The notes under the pieces were generated by a model. It worked only from the letters and a program-made list of their open reading frames with translations, made no database searches and had not been told where the DNA came from. Made by a program: the position numbers and the translations under genes. Shown piece after piece: positions 18,581 to 28,215 of a DNA stretch of 64,000 bases; within the stretch, counting starts at the first letter, position 1, and the number at the start of each line of letters is the position of its first letter. This stretch comes from Pseudomonas sp. B33.4. Lineage in GTDB: Bacteria > Pseudomonadota > Gammaproteobacteria > Pseudomonadales > Pseudomonadaceae. Location: assembly GCF_034555375.1 (NCBI RefSeq), contig NZ_CP140706.1, positions 549,001 through 613,000 of the forward strand, given 5' to 3'.

Positions 18581-20335
18581 TTAAAGCGATTTCCACAACG
18601 AATCAAAATCCTCCTCGCTACCGCCATTGCGCGCGGCCTCCAGCGAGCGATAGGCAAACTGATTGAAGCTGTGTGTACTCGCCACCCGTCGATCCAGTCC
18701 GGCGCGGTGCTCTTCGCCCTGGGTGTTGATCAGCACCTTGCTGCCTTCCTGAAACGGCAGGCGCGGTGCCAGCAAGGTTGCCGGGACATCGATCGCGCTG
18801 ATCTCCGGTAGCAATAATCCACGCAAATACTGGCTGTGGTCGTCCCGCGAACGCACCAGTTGCAAGCCGCATGGCTGTGCGTGCGGCGCCACCAGCTCAA
18901 TGCCCATTTGCGTACCGCCGCCGCGCACCTGACGAATCCAGCGAATCACCGCGATGCTCCAGCCCAGACTGACGCTGTCCTGAATCCCGAGCATTTCGCC
19001 GGCCTGCAATTCGGCGGGGACTTCGTTTGGCCACGCCAGGCAATAACCGCCGGGGCTGTGATTGATCACCGGCAGGGCATAGGTCGGGTAATGCGGTGTG
19101 CTGTCGGTGTGGCTTTCATCCTCGAGCAAATGGTCGTACTGAATTTCCTCGTAGGGCAAAAACTCATCAGCTTTGTTCTGCGGTGCGGCGTCGAAGGCCT
19201 GGCTCCAACTGTCCTTTTCACCTTTGGCGAGGGCACTGCTGAAATTCGCCGAGCGTGCTCCGGGATGTTTGAGCAGTTCGCTGAAACTGCGCTCGCCGCC
19301 GAGGTAGAAGTGCAGGGCGCTCATGCCCACGCACACGGTCAGGTTGCCCTGACCCACGGTACGCTGAAAACTGCGTTCGGCGGCTTGGCCCCAGGTTGCG
19401 TGCAAGTGTTGCAGGGTATCGAAGCTCAGCCCGGCCGGGACGGGCAAAGGTATTGAAGTGTCCTGATTCAGCAAATGCGCTTCGATGGCGTTCACCAGCG
19501 GCTGCGGATCGAAGCCGAGCAATCCCGCCTTTTGTTCGCTGCGAAACATGTTGCGGTAGCGCGGGCCGGCATCCAGCTCTGCGCTGATCGCCAACAAGCC
19601 TGCGTCCGGGCTGGCGGGTTGCAGCTTGAGCAGCGCGCTCCACGGCTCCAGCACTTCGGCGAGCCGGGCGATCTGGTTTTGCCGCAACTGATTACACCGG
19701 GCGCTGCCCACCAGGAGCGCGGCGATGTAGGTCTGTTCAAGGCTCAATTCTGTGGTGAGGCTGGCCAGATCGTCACGCACGCGTCGATGTTGCAGCTGTA
19801 ATTCAGCGGCGCTGCGATACAGCTGATGCAGTTCGAACCACACATGCTCAGGCGGCGAGCTATACAGCTGCGTGGCGCGCAGCAGTTGGCCTTTGAGTGC
19901 ATGGGCAGCACGTTGCAGGGCCATACTGACCAGCGCTGCGCGATCCTTGCCGTACTTCGGCGCAATTCGCAGCACGATCTGTTTGTAGCCGATGGCCAGA
20001 TGGCTTTGCAGTGCCTGACAAAGGTTGCTGATCTTGCGTGAGCGCTCGTCGAGCATGATCGCTTGATGCAGGAAATGCCGCTCCAGGTGCTGGCAGACGA
20101 AATACACCTCGGGTCGCAGCAACTCAAGCAGGTTGAGACGGTTGTCACTGGGGGTGAGCAGTTGGTTAAGTTCGCCCAGGCCTTGATAAAGCAGGCGGGC
20201 GGTTTCGCCGATGTTGGCCTTGGGTAGGCCGGCGATCCAGCGCTTGAGGTCGCGCGGGGTGGCTTCGCAAAACGACAGGCGCGTTTGCGACGGTGTTGGT
20301 GCTTGAAGGGACGGCGGGGATAGGGTCTGGCTCAT
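18581..20335 (-). CDS. FimW-like PilZ-type c-di-GMP-responsive protein
   Basis: 584 residues, soluble, no signal peptide. The first 430 residues are helical and Leu-rich. A PilZ-like segment follows at about 430-540, with the NxSxxG element INHSPGGYCLAW and GEMLGIQD, IRWIRQVRGGGTQMGIELVA typical of PilZ barrels. The preceding RxxxR arginines are not obvious. By position (between psd and serB) and content I take it as the counterpart of P. aeruginosa PA4958 (FimW), a c-di-GMP effector in surface attachment; that link is from memory. fimX, which I recall between PA4958 and serB in PAO1, is absent here. The ATG at 20335 (MSQTLSPP) is preferred over one 12 bases upstream. Confidence 0.75.
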   Translation of the reverse strand: MSQTLSPPSLQAPTPSQTRLSFCEATPRDLKRWIAGLPKANIGETARLLYQGLGELNQLLTPSDNRLNLLELLRPEVYFVCQHLERHFLHQAIMLDERSRKISNLCQALQSHLAIGYKQIVLRIAPKYGKDRAALVSMALQRAAHALKGQLLRATQLYSSPPEHVWFELHQLYRSAAELQLQHRRVRDDLASLTTELSLEQTYIAALLVGSARCNQLRQNQIARLAEVLEPWSALLKLQPASPDAGLLAISAELDAGPRYRNMFRSEQKAGLLGFDPQPLVNAIEAHLLNQDTSIPLPVPAGLSFDTLQHLHATWGQAAERSFQRTVGQGNLTVCVGMSALHFYLGGERSFSELLKHPGARSANFSSALAKGEKDSWSQAFDAAPQNKADEFLPYEEIQYDHLLEDESHTDSTPHYPTYALPVINHSPGGYCLAWPNEVPAELQAGEMLGIQDSVSLGWSIAVIRWIRQVRGGGTQMGIELVAPHAQPCGLQLVRSRDDHSQYLRGLLLPEISAIDVPATLLAPRLPFQEGSKVLINTQGEEHRAGLDRRVASTHSFNQFAYRSLEAARNGGSEEDFDSLWKSL

Positions 20336-20365
20336 GCCAAAAACCATAGCAGCAAATAACGCAAT

Positions 20366-20395
20366 CTGCGGGAGCGCCCTGGGCGACTCCCGCAG
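20366..20395 (-). terminator. Hairpin after psd
   Basis: CTGCGGGAG and CTCCCGCAG pair perfectly across a 12-base loop that is itself partly palindromic. It lies between the psd stop and the next start; read on the minus strand it is followed by ATTGCGTTATTTGC, a weak T-tract. Confidence 0.6.
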
Positions 20396-20402
20396 CGGTC
20401 AA

Positions 20403-21263
20403 TCAGGCTTTTGGCAGCGCCAGGCCCTGGCCCATCTGCACAGGCGAACCAGCGACCAGTTCTTCAGCCCACTTCACCTGATCCGGCCCGAACAGCACGA
20501 TCGCGGTCGAACCCAGTTTGAAGCGACCCAGTTCGGCACCTTTTTCCAGATGGATCGGCGCACGCGCGGCTTCGTCGTAGCGGAAGGTTTTCAGTTCGCG
20601 CTTCGGTGGAGTGACCAGACCGGCCCACACGGTTTCAATCGAAGCGACAATCATCGCGCCGACCAGCACCACGGCCATCGGCCCGCGCTCGGTGTCGAAG
20701 ATGCACGCCACGCGCTCGTTGCGGGCGAACAGTTCCGGAACGTTTTCCGCGGTGGTCTGGTTGACCGAGAAGATCCGGCCTGGGATGTAGACCATCTCGC
20801 GCAGGGTGCCGGCCAGTGGCATGTGCACGCGGTGGTAGTCCTTCGGCGACAGGTAGATGGTGGCGAAGTCGCCGCCCATGAACGGCGCGGCATTGGCCGC
20901 GTCACCGCCGAGCAGCTCCAGCACACTGAAACTGTGGCCCTTGGCCTGGAACACGCGACCGTGTTCGATCGGGCCGAGCTGGCTGACCGCACCGTCGGCC
21001 GGGCTGAGGATCGCGCCCGGGGTTTCGTCCAATGGACGCGCGCCGTCTTTCAGGGCGCGGGTGAAGAAGGCGTTGAAGTGCTCGTAAGCGGTCAGGTCTT
21101 CGACCAGCGCTTGCGACATGTCCACCTGATAGCGCTTGGCGAACCACTGGGTGAAGGCATTCTTGAACCAGCGCACACGGCACTCGGCAACGCAGCCAGC
21201 CAGGCGCGACAGTAGGTGATGAGGCAGCAGGTACTGGCTGAGGATAAACAGACGCTCTTTCAT
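20403..21263 (-). CDS. psd: Phosphatidylserine decarboxylase proenzyme
   Basis: Inner-membrane enzyme converting phosphatidylserine to phosphatidylethanolamine. 286 residues. The self-cleavage motif LGST (in [12 protein letters not shown], about residue 251) yields the pyruvoyl group on the alpha chain. The Asp of [11 protein letters not shown] and the His of [13 protein letters not shown] complete the processing triad. N-terminal [20 protein letters not shown] is typical. It follows the rhodanese gene by 19 bases on the same strand, so the two are probably cotranscribed. Confidence 0.96.
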   Translation of the reverse strand: MKERLFILSQYLLPHHLLSRLAGCVAECRVRWFKNAFTQWFAKRYQVDMSQALVEDLTAYEHFNAFFTRALKDGARPLDETPGAILSPADGAVSQLGPIEHGRVFQAKGHSFSVLELLGGDAANAAPFMGGDFATIYLSPKDYHRVHMPLAGTLREMVYIPGRIFSVNQTTAENVPELFARNERVACIFDTERGPMAVVLVGAMIVASIETVWAGLVTPPKRELKTFRYDEAARAPIHLEKGAELGRFKLGSTAIVLFGPDQVKWAEELVAGSPVQMGQGLALPKA

Positions 21264-21282
21264 TGGTTGTCCTTAAAAAACC

Positions 21283-22098
21283 TTAAATCTCGACTGGCGT
21301 GTCAGGGTGGTTGCCCCATTCGCCCCAGGAACCGGCGTAGCCCTTGACCCGCGGATAACCGAGGGACTTGGCCACCAGATAAGTGAAGCCCGACCGGTGA
21401 TGGGTCTGGCAGTGGGTAATGATTTCTTTGTCCTTGGTGATCCCGAGATCTTCGAGGATCTGCGGCATGTCCGTGCGGATGCGCAGTTGACGCGCCTTGT
21501 CCATGCCCGCCGTCCATTCGAAATTGACCGCACCGGGAATGTGCCCGGCCTTGGCGGCCAGCACTTTCTCGCCGGAATACTCCAGCGGCCCGCGCGCATC
21601 CCAGATCGCCAGATCGGCAGCGCCGAGACGGCTTTGCAGGTATTCGCGCGTTGCAGTCGGCGCTTCGTCCAGGGTCAATGCCAACGGCCCACCGACAATC
21701 GGCGGAACCTGGATCGACATCGGCATGCCATCCGCCAGCCACGCCGGCAGACCACCGTCTATATAGTGGTACTTGTCGTGACCGATGACGTCGAGCAGCC
21801 AGATAAAACGTCCGGCCCAGCCGCCACCCTCATCATCGTAAACAACGTAGACCGCGTCTTTGCGATGGCCCAGTTCACCGAACAAGGCTTCCAGATCGGC
21901 TTTGGCCGGCAGCAGCCCCGGCGCCGGCGGTTGGCCGAGCTGAGTGCGTTTCGGGTCGACAAAGCGTGCACCGGGCAGATGACCTTCGGTATAGCGGGCG
22001 GCACTGGTCAGATCCACCAGAATCAGCTCTTCAGACTCAAGCCGAGGAAGCAGGTCGCTCGGTTCGATGACGAGCGGCAAGCCAGAGAAGTCAGACAT
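21283..22098 (-). CDS. rhdA: Rhodanese-like sulfurtransferase RhdA
   Basis: Thiosulfate:cyanide sulfurtransferase family, two tandem rhodanese domains. 271 residues. The inactive N-terminal domain has LVDLTSAARYTEGHLPGA and YDDEGGGWAGR; the active C-terminal domain has the loop HCQTHHRSG with the catalytic Cys near residue 230. CQTHHR is the unusual active-site loop of Azotobacter vinelandii RhdA, a protein of the same length. The ATG at 22098 (MSDFSGLPLV) is preceded by GAGACCTCAC on the coding strand; an in-frame ATG 18 bases earlier is less likely. It lies between psd and the HDOD gene. Confidence 0.93.
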   Translation of the reverse strand: MSDFSGLPLVIEPSDLLPRLESEELILVDLTSAARYTEGHLPGARFVDPKRTQLGQPPAPGLLPAKADLEALFGELGHRKDAVYVVYDDEGGGWAGRFIWLLDVIGHDKYHYIDGGLPAWLADGMPMSIQVPPIVGGPLALTLDEAPTATREYLQSRLGAADLAIWDARGPLEYSGEKVLAAKAGHIPGAVNFEWTAGMDKARQLRIRTDMPQILEDLGITKDKEIITHCQTHHRSGFTYLVAKSLGYPRVKGYAGSWGEWGNHPDTPVEI

Positions 22099-22140
22099 GT
22101 GAGGTCTCCAGAGCACAAAGGGGGGGATTGTAGCGCAGCC

Positions 22141-23679
22141 TCATCGGGCACGGCTGCTAAAGCTGTGCAGGGCCTTTTCGATGCACTGCGCGGTTTTGCC
22201 AAAGGCTTGCACGGTGATGTCAGCGAACGGCCCGCCGCCCTGATCGGCGACGACGATCATGATCACCCGGCCGTTATTGACCAGTGAGCGCAGCATCAGA
22301 TGCTCGCCGCGAAACAGCGTGCGCAGGCTCGGTGGCAGCAGGGCGGAGAATTGTGCGTTGTTGTCCGGGTTGATGCGCACTTGCGCCTGTTGCGCGAGCA
22401 AGCGTTGCAGCACGCTGCTTTGGCTGACAACGAACGTCAGCGCCGCAGCGTCTTTTGGCAAACCATGCGTTTGCTGCACGCGCAGGCTGGATTGGCTGCG
22501 GTCTGCCATCAGGATCAGCACCTGGCGCATGCCACTGGCGGCCAAGGCATCGCGGGCGGCGACGGTCAGGCTCATCGCATTGGTGAAGCGGCTCGGCTCT
22601 GCCAACAGCTCGGCGCACTGCTTGCGCCATTGGCTCAGGTCTTCTGCCGTCGGCGCGGCGGCGGGCAACATACCGGCAGGCAAGCGGCGGGTGCCCCACG
22701 GCCACAGCAGCGAAACCGCCGGGTGCCACAAATCGGGCATCGCATGCTGGCGCGCGCTGTTGGCGGCTTGCTGGTGCAACTGTTGTTGCACCTCGTCCAT
22801 CGAGATTTGCAGATAAAGGCTGGTCAGGTACTGCCAGCGCTCGCTGTGCGGACTGTCCCAGGCCTGTTGCGCCGACAGCGCCAGACCATTGGCCAGCAGC
22901 ACGGTATTGGCCGGTTGATTGAGCCAGCGGCGCAGGGTCGGGTCATCGTCGAGGCGGTTTTGCTGACGCAGCGGATGTTCGCTGTCGCGGGCAATACGCA
23001 GCACTTTCACCAGTTCGCGTTGCTCGCTGAGCAGCAGTTTATAACCCTGCTGCACCCAGATCGGCAGATGCCAGGCCTGCACCAACGCTTCAGCGATTTT
23101 CAGCAGGCGTACGCCGAACAGTTGCTTCTCCACCACGCGCGCCGATTCGCCCTTGTGGATAACCCGCAATTCCCATTCTTCGAGCAATTGCGGATACGTC
23201 AGCGCCAACGGCCACAGCGGCGACAGAAACAGCAGGCTGCCCCAATGGATGTCCTGCCATAGGCGCGCCAGGCGACTGGCGAAAAAACCGTTGGCCTGTT
23301 GCGTCGCGTGCTGGCTGATCATTTGCAGTTGGCGCAGGGCCTTGGGGATCTGCATCTGCGGTTCGGCGGGCAGCCGCGCCAGCAACTCTTCGGTGCGGGC
23401 GAGGCCGAGGCGATTGATCGCTACCTCAAGATTTTCCGCTGGCGTAGCCATGGTGCCGTGGGTGTGACGATTCGCCTCACGGATGATGCTCAAGGCCAGC
23501 GCCGGGCTGTCCTGCATCAGGTCGGCGATGTCGCGCAACGAGCTGCGATTGTCGCGAATCGCCCGGCACACCTTGTCGTGAGACTCTTGCGGCACGGGCA
23601 GTCGCACGCCATCGAGCAACTTTACCCAGCCCTCGATCGTGGTCGGTTTTGCGTGTGGGACGTTCGTTTCATTAGCCAT
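22141..23679 (-). CDS. HDOD domain protein
   Basis: 512 residues, cytoplasmic. The HDOD domain spans about residues 20-260: LDGVRLPVPQESHDKV, DIADLMQDSPALALSIIREAN and AINRLGLARTEELLARLP, which are the usual opening of the fold. The last 150 residues resemble a GAF-like sensor (MRQVLILMADRSQSSLRVQQ to MIVVADQGGGPF). HDOD proteins often scaffold signalling in motility and surface behaviour; this one stands next to motAB and the FimW-like gene, as in P. aeruginosa. Start ATG 23679 (MANETNVPHAK). No output enzyme domain is present. Confidence 0.85.
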   Translation of the reverse strand: MANETNVPHAKPTTIEGWVKLLDGVRLPVPQESHDKVCRAIRDNRSSLRDIADLMQDSPALALSIIREANRHTHGTMATPAENLEVAINRLGLARTEELLARLPAEPQMQIPKALRQLQMISQHATQQANGFFASRLARLWQDIHWGSLLFLSPLWPLALTYPQLLEEWELRVIHKGESARVVEKQLFGVRLLKIAEALVQAWHLPIWVQQGYKLLLSEQRELVKVLRIARDSEHPLRQQNRLDDDPTLRRWLNQPANTVLLANGLALSAQQAWDSPHSERWQYLTSLYLQISMDEVQQQLHQQAANSARQHAMPDLWHPAVSLLWPWGTRRLPAGMLPAAAPTAEDLSQWRKQCAELLAEPSRFTNAMSLTVAARDALAASGMRQVLILMADRSQSSLRVQQTHGLPKDAAALTFVVSQSSVLQRLLAQQAQVRINPDNNAQFSALLPPSLRTLFRGEHLMLRSLVNNGRVIMIVVADQGGGPFADITVQAFGKTAQCIEKALHSFSSRAR

Positions 23680-23728
23680 GTCTGGACGGGATCTTCACTG
23701 ACTGTAGACGCGCCCGGCATGGGCTAAA

Positions 23729-23756
23729 TTGGCTTTTCGCCTGAACTGGCTATAGT
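23729..23756 (+). promoter_or_regulatory. Putative promoter of motAB
   Basis: TTGGCT (23729-23734), 16-base spacer, TATAGT (23751-23756), 90 bases before the motA ATG. Confidence 0.5.
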
Positions 23757-23845
23757 CTGGCGCAGTTTTGCCGATAAGTAGAAGAAGAGATTTTTTAACT
23801 TCCGAATATGACCTTGAACCCGACTTAAGTAAGTACTTTCTACCT

Positions 23846-24697
23846 ATGGCTAAAATTATCGGCATCATCGTCGTATTCGCGAGCGTGCTCGGCGGATACG
23901 TGCTCTCCCACGGCAAGATTGCCGCCCTGATCCAGCCTTTCGAGGTGTTGATCATTGGTGGTGCTGCACTCGGTGCATTCCTGCAGGCCAACCCCGGCTA
24001 CATGACGATGCACGTGCTCAAGAAATCCCTGAGCATGTTCAGTTCGCGCTTCAGCCACACTTTCTATCTGGAAGTGCTCGGCCTGATCTACGAGATCCTC
24101 AACAAGAGCCGCCGCGAAGGCATGATGGCCATTGAAGGCGACATCGAAGATGCCGCCGCGAGCCCGATCTTCGCCAAGTACCCGGCCGTGCTCAAAGACG
24201 AACGCATGACCGCGTTCATCTGCGATTACCTGCGCATCATGTCGTCCGGCAACATGGCCCCGCACGAGCTGGAAGGCTTGTTCGACATGGAGCTGTACAG
24301 CCTCAAGGAAGATCTCGAGCATCCGTCCCATGCGGTGAACGGCATCGCCGACGCCATGCCCGGTTTCGGTATCGTTGCGGCGGTACTCGGTATCGTGGTG
24401 ACCATGGCCTCGCTGGGTGAAGGCGATCAGAAGTCCATCGGTCTGCACGTCGGTGCGGCGCTGGTCGGTACCTTCTTCGGTATTCTCGCGGCGTACGGTT
24501 TCTTCGGCCCGCTGGCGCATTCCCTGGCCCACGATGCCAAGGAAGAACTGAACGTCTACGAAGCCATCAAGGCCTCGCTGGTGGCTTCGGCTTCCGGCAT
24601 GCCGCCATCGCTGGCGGTCGAGTTCGGTCGCAAGGTGCTGTACCCGGCCCACCGTCCAAGCTTTGCCGAGCTGGAACAAGCCGTTCGCGGTCGCTAA
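23846..24697 (+). CDS. motA: Flagellar motor stator protein MotA
   Basis: Proton-conducting stator subunit in the inner membrane, partner of MotB. 283 residues with four membrane helices (MAKIIGIIVVFASVLGGYVL, FEVLIIGGAALGAFLQ, AMPGFGIVAAVLGIVVTMA, GAALVGTFFGILAAYGFF). The conserved prolines of PGFG and FGPL are present, and the large cytoplasmic loop holds the charged rotor-contact residues (SSRFSHTFY, KDERM). The ATG at 23846 gives the standard N-terminus; a frame extension upstream to 23768 is not family-like. motB follows three bases later. Pseudomonads carry a second stator set, MotCD, elsewhere. Confidence 0.95.
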   Translation: MAKIIGIIVVFASVLGGYVLSHGKIAALIQPFEVLIIGGAALGAFLQANPGYMTMHVLKKSLSMFSSRFSHTFYLEVLGLIYEILNKSRREGMMAIEGDIEDAAASPIFAKYPAVLKDERMTAFICDYLRIMSSGNMAPHELEGLFDMELYSLKEDLEHPSHAVNGIADAMPGFGIVAAVLGIVVTMASLGEGDQKSIGLHVGAALVGTFFGILAAYGFFGPLAHSLAHDAKEELNVYEAIKASLVASASGMPPSLAVEFGRKVLYPAHRPSFAELEQAVRGR

Positions 24698-24700
24698 GTC

Positions 24701-25774
24701 ATGGAAAATAATCAGCCGATTATCATCAAGCGCGTCAAGCGCATAGCCGGCGGGCATCACGGCGGGGCGTGGAAAATCGCCTTCGCCGACTTCGCCACGG
24801 CGATGATGGCGTTCTTCCTGGTGCTGTGGCTGCTGTCCACGGCGACGCCCGAGCAGAAGATTGCCATCGCCGGTTACTTCAAAGACCCGGTCGGCTTTTC
24901 CGAAAGCGGCACGCCGTACATCATCGACCTCGGTGGTACGCCGACCCTGGCCCCGGAAAACACCCTCAACCCGGAAGTGAAGTCGCAACCACAGCCCGAC
25001 AAGGTCACGGTCGACACGGAGCAGGTTGAAGGCATGGCCGAAATGGTCGAGAAAGAACGCCTCGAACTGCTCCTGCAAGAGCTGCAGAACAAGGTCGACG
25101 AGAACCCGCAACTGCAGAAATTCAAGGACCAGATCCTCTTCGAGATCACGCCGAACGGCTTGCGCATCCAGATCATGGACGCCGAGAACCGGCCGATGTT
25201 CGACTCAGGTTCCGCACGCCTGAAGCCGTACTTCGAAGATATCCTGCTGGCCATGGCCGACACCATCAAAGCGGTGCCGAACAAGATCAGTATCAGCGGT
25301 CACACCGACGCCAAGCCGTACACCGGCACCGGCGATTTCGGTAACTGGGAACTGTCGGCCAACCGTGCCAACGCTGCCCGTCGTGCCTTGGTCGCCGGTA
25401 GCTATCCGGATGCGCAAGTGGCGCGGGTCGTCGGTTATGCCTCGTCGGCGCTGTTCGACAAGGAAAACCCGTTCAACCCGGTCAACCGCCGCATCGACAT
25501 TGTGGTGCTGACCAAGAAAGCTCAAGCGGCGATTGAAGGTTCGCAAGGCGCGGATCCGGCGAAACCGGCGGATCAAGGTCAGAATGGCGCCGCTCCGGCA
25601 GCGCCTGTCGACCCGAATGCACTGCCGGCGGATCAGCAACCGGTGCCGGCGCACGAACTGCGCGAACGCCTGAACCTGTTCGACGACGCTGCACCTAAAC
25701 CGGCCGAGCCGGGGAGTGCGGCGCCACCAACCACGGCCCCAACGACTGCTCCGGCGCCCGCGCCCAAGCAGTGA
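24701..25774 (+). CDS. motB: Flagellar motor stator protein MotB
   Basis: 357 residues. The N-terminal plug and helix contain the proton-binding Asp in KIAFADFATAMMAFFLVLWL (Asp in FADF). A periplasmic linker follows, then the OmpA-like peptidoglycan-binding domain at about residues 160-275 (MFDSGSARLKPYF, ISISGHTDAKPY, ELSANRANAARR, VNRRIDIVV). The C-terminus is a Pro/Ala/Gln-rich disordered tail of about 80 residues ending APAPAPKQ. It starts three bases after motA and ends in a strong terminator, so motAB is a two-gene operon. Confidence 0.95.
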   Translation: MENNQPIIIKRVKRIAGGHHGGAWKIAFADFATAMMAFFLVLWLLSTATPEQKIAIAGYFKDPVGFSESGTPYIIDLGGTPTLAPENTLNPEVKSQPQPDKVTVDTEQVEGMAEMVEKERLELLLQELQNKVDENPQLQKFKDQILFEITPNGLRIQIMDAENRPMFDSGSARLKPYFEDILLAMADTIKAVPNKISISGHTDAKPYTGTGDFGNWELSANRANAARRALVAGSYPDAQVARVVGYASSALFDKENPFNPVNRRIDIVVLTKKAQAAIEGSQGADPAKPADQGQNGAAPAAPVDPNALPADQQPVPAHELRERLNLFDDAAPKPAEPGSAAPPTTAPTTAPAPAPKQ

Positions 25775-25779
25775 TTCAC

Positions 25780-25810
25780 AAAAAGCCACGGACACCGTGG
25801 CTTTTTTGTT
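25780..25810 (+). terminator. Terminator after motB
   Basis: AAAAAGCCACGG-ACAC-CGTGGCTTTTTTG directly behind the stop codon. Confidence 0.93.
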
Positions 25811-25864
25811 TCTGCCTGCGTCGCAATCACCAGTCGCAGTTTTCGCAATCACGGAAGATCAGTT

Positions 25865-27028
25865 ATGGAAAGACTCAAAGCCTATTTTCAACGGCATGGC
25901 AACGCACCCTTCAAGTTTGGCGAAGGGCGGGTCAGTGGCTATATTTCGGCCACCCTCGGGCTGTTGAGCCTGTTGGCGGTGTTCTGCTTCCTCTTTCCGG
26001 AATGGCTGACCACGGCCGAATTGCGCAAGGTCTATGACGAGCAGTTTGCGCGCACCACGCTGTTGCTCGGTCTGGTGGTTTCGTTCAGCCTCGGCACCCT
26101 GAATATCCTGCTCAACAAGCGCAAGCGTCTGGGGATTACCGGTCTGGTGGCTTCGGGGCTGGCGGTGTTTCTCGGTGGCACCAATGTTCAAGTCAGCTCG
26201 ATCGGGCAGACCCCGTACTCGCTCGGTCTGGACTGGTTTGTGCTGGCGCTGCTGGTGTCGGCGATCGTGTTCATTCCCTTGGAAAAGCTCTATTCCAAGG
26301 ACCCTGAGCAAAACATCCTGCGCCCGCACTGGCGCACCGACCTGACCTACTTTTTCGTCAGCCACATGCTGGTGCAGTTCATCCTGATCTTCATCACCGC
26401 GTCCTCAAGCTATATCGCCGGTTGGGCGGTGTCGCCCGGCTTGCAGGCGAGTGTGCAAAGCCTGCCGCTCGTTGTGCAGTTTGTGCTGGCGATCCTGGTC
26501 GCCGATCTCGGTCAGTACTGGCTGCACCGTCTCTATCACGTGGTGCCATTTCTGTGGCGCATCCACGCGGTGCATCACTCCAGCACCCACATGGACTGGC
26601 TTGCCGGTTCGCGCGTGCACTTCATTGAAATCCTGCTGACCCGCACCGGTGTGCTGGTGCCATTGATGCTGCTGGGCTTCGCGCCGCAAGCATTGAATGC
26701 CTACGTGATTCTGGTCGGTGTTCAGGCGGTACTGGCGCACGCCAACGTGCGGATCAATGGCGGCTGGCTGAACTACCTGATCGTGTTGCCGCGCTACCAT
26801 CATTGGCACCACGCCCGGCACAAGGATTACATCTACAAAAACTACGCGATCCACACGCCGCTGGTGGACATGCTGTTCGGCACGTTCAAGCTGCCGCCGA
26901 AGGAGTGGCCGGTACGTTACGGCGTGTTCGGCAAGGAATTGCCGGGCGGGATTGTGCGCCAGCATCTGTATGCGTTTCGCAAGCCTGAGCCAAAGGTGGT
27001 TGTGCCAAAACCGCCGGCCAGCGTTTGA
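25865..27028 (+). CDS. Sterol desaturase / fatty acid hydroxylase family membrane protein
   Basis: 387 residues with about six to seven membrane helices. The diiron histidine boxes of the family are present: HRLYH, HAVHHSSTHMD and HHWHHARHKD, with a further His in YAIHTPLVDMLFGTF. Members oxidise or desaturate lipids such as sterols, fatty acids or hopanoids; the substrate is unknown. The ATG at 25865 gives MERLKAYFQRHGNAPF. The gene sits alone between two terminators, inserted between motB and rsgA where, as I recall, PAO1 has nothing. It was probably acquired as a single gene by the lineage. Confidence 0.87.
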   Translation: MERLKAYFQRHGNAPFKFGEGRVSGYISATLGLLSLLAVFCFLFPEWLTTAELRKVYDEQFARTTLLLGLVVSFSLGTLNILLNKRKRLGITGLVASGLAVFLGGTNVQVSSIGQTPYSLGLDWFVLALLVSAIVFIPLEKLYSKDPEQNILRPHWRTDLTYFFVSHMLVQFILIFITASSSYIAGWAVSPGLQASVQSLPLVVQFVLAILVADLGQYWLHRLYHVVPFLWRIHAVHHSSTHMDWLAGSRVHFIEILLTRTGVLVPLMLLGFAPQALNAYVILVGVQAVLAHANVRINGGWLNYLIVLPRYHHWHHARHKDYIYKNYAIHTPLVDMLFGTFKLPPKEWPVRYGVFGKELPGGIVRQHLYAFRKPEPKVVVPKPPASV

Positions 27029-27031
27029 GGC

Positions 27032-27066
27032 AAAAAAAAGCCGCGAGATGATCGCGGCTTTTTTGT
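27032..27066. terminator. Bidirectional terminator between the desaturase-like gene and rsgA
   Basis: AAAAAAAAGCCGCGA-GATGA-TCGCGGCTTTTTT. A and T runs on both flanks let it serve both convergent genes. Confidence 0.93.
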
Positions 27067-27076
27067 GTCCGGCTAC

Positions 27077-28108
27077 TTAATAGCCGTTTTCAGGCAGACT
27101 GGCGATGATCGAGCGGTAGCTGTTCATCCGCTGCTGCTGGATGCGTCCGTCTTCGAGTGCCTTGAGCAGCGCGCAACCCGGTTCGCGATCATGCTTGCAG
27201 TCGCGGAAGCGACAGGTGCCGAGCAAGTCATCGAACTCGATGAAACCGGCTTCGACATCGGCACGGCTGACGTGGCCGAGGCCGAATTCACGGATACCCG
27301 GGGAGTCGATCAGTTCACCGCCGCCAGGGAAGTGGAACAGTCGCGCGGTAGTCGTTGTGTGCGTGCCCTGGCCGGACAGTTCGGACAACGGCCCGACACG
27401 GGTTTCAACTTCAGGCAGCAGGCTGTTGACCAGCGACGACTTGCCGACACCGGACTGACCGACGAACACACTGATGCGGCCATCAAGTTGCTCTTGCAAC
27501 TGTTCCATGCCGTTGCCGTGGTGCGCCGACACTTCCAGCACCGGATAACCGAGGGTGCGATACACCGCCAGCAGCGCGTTGAGCGCCGGGGCGTTCTGTT
27601 CGTCGATCAGGTCGAATTTGTTCAGCAGCAGCAACGGGCGGATGCCGGCGTGTTCGGCCGCGACCAGATAACGGTCGATCAGGTTGGCGTGAGGCTCAGG
27701 CAGCGGCGCGAAGACGATGACGATCATGTCGACGTTGGCGGCTACCGGTTTGAGTTGGCCACGGCTGTCCGGGCGGCACAGTTCGGTGGTACGCGGCAAT
27801 TGCGCGACGATCACACCGATGCCCTGATTGCCGGCGCGCCAGACGACGGTGTCGCCGGTCACCAGTGCTGGCAGGTTAGCGCGCAAGTGGCAGCGGAACA
27901 CTTGGCCGGCCTGATCACCGTCAACCGCTTCGACCTCGACCTGCACACCGAAGTGGGCGATCACCAGACCGGTTTGTTCCGGGCCCAGGTCGCCGCCCTC
28001 AAGGGCTTCGACCGCCGAGGACTCGCGTTTGGCGGCGCGCGCAGCGCGTTCGCCCTGAATCTTTTCGATGCGCCAGTTTTGACGACGATTGAGTTGGCGT
28101 TTGGCCAT
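27077..28108 (-). CDS. rsgA: Ribosome small-subunit-dependent GTPase RsgA
   Basis: Late 30S assembly factor; GTP hydrolysis releases it from mature 30S subunits. 343 residues. N-terminal OB fold, then the circularly permuted GTPase order G4-G5-G1-G3: [38 protein letters not shown]. The C-terminal zinc knuckle is [14 protein letters not shown]. The basic N-terminus [16 protein letters not shown] is typical. It is divergent from orn with a 107-base gap, the same pair as in E. coli and P. aeruginosa. Confidence 0.96.
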   Translation of the reverse strand: MAKRQLNRRQNWRIEKIQGERAARAAKRESSAVEALEGGDLGPEQTGLVIAHFGVQVEVEAVDGDQAGQVFRCHLRANLPALVTGDTVVWRAGNQGIGVIVAQLPRTTELCRPDSRGQLKPVAANVDMIVIVFAPLPEPHANLIDRYLVAAEHAGIRPLLLLNKFDLIDEQNAPALNALLAVYRTLGYPVLEVSAHHGNGMEQLQEQLDGRISVFVGQSGVGKSSLVNSLLPEVETRVGPLSELSGQGTHTTTTARLFHFPGGGELIDSPGIREFGLGHVSRADVEAGFIEFDDLLGTCRFRDCKHDREPGCALLKALEDGRIQQQRMNSYRSIIASLPENGY

Positions 28109-28215
28109 GGGTGTTCCGTCTGAAGAATGCAGCGATTAGGTAAAACGGCGGCGAGTTTAGCACGCCCGGCCACCGGCCTAGGCTAAACTGCGCAGCATTG
28201 CTTAGGAGCCGAAAT

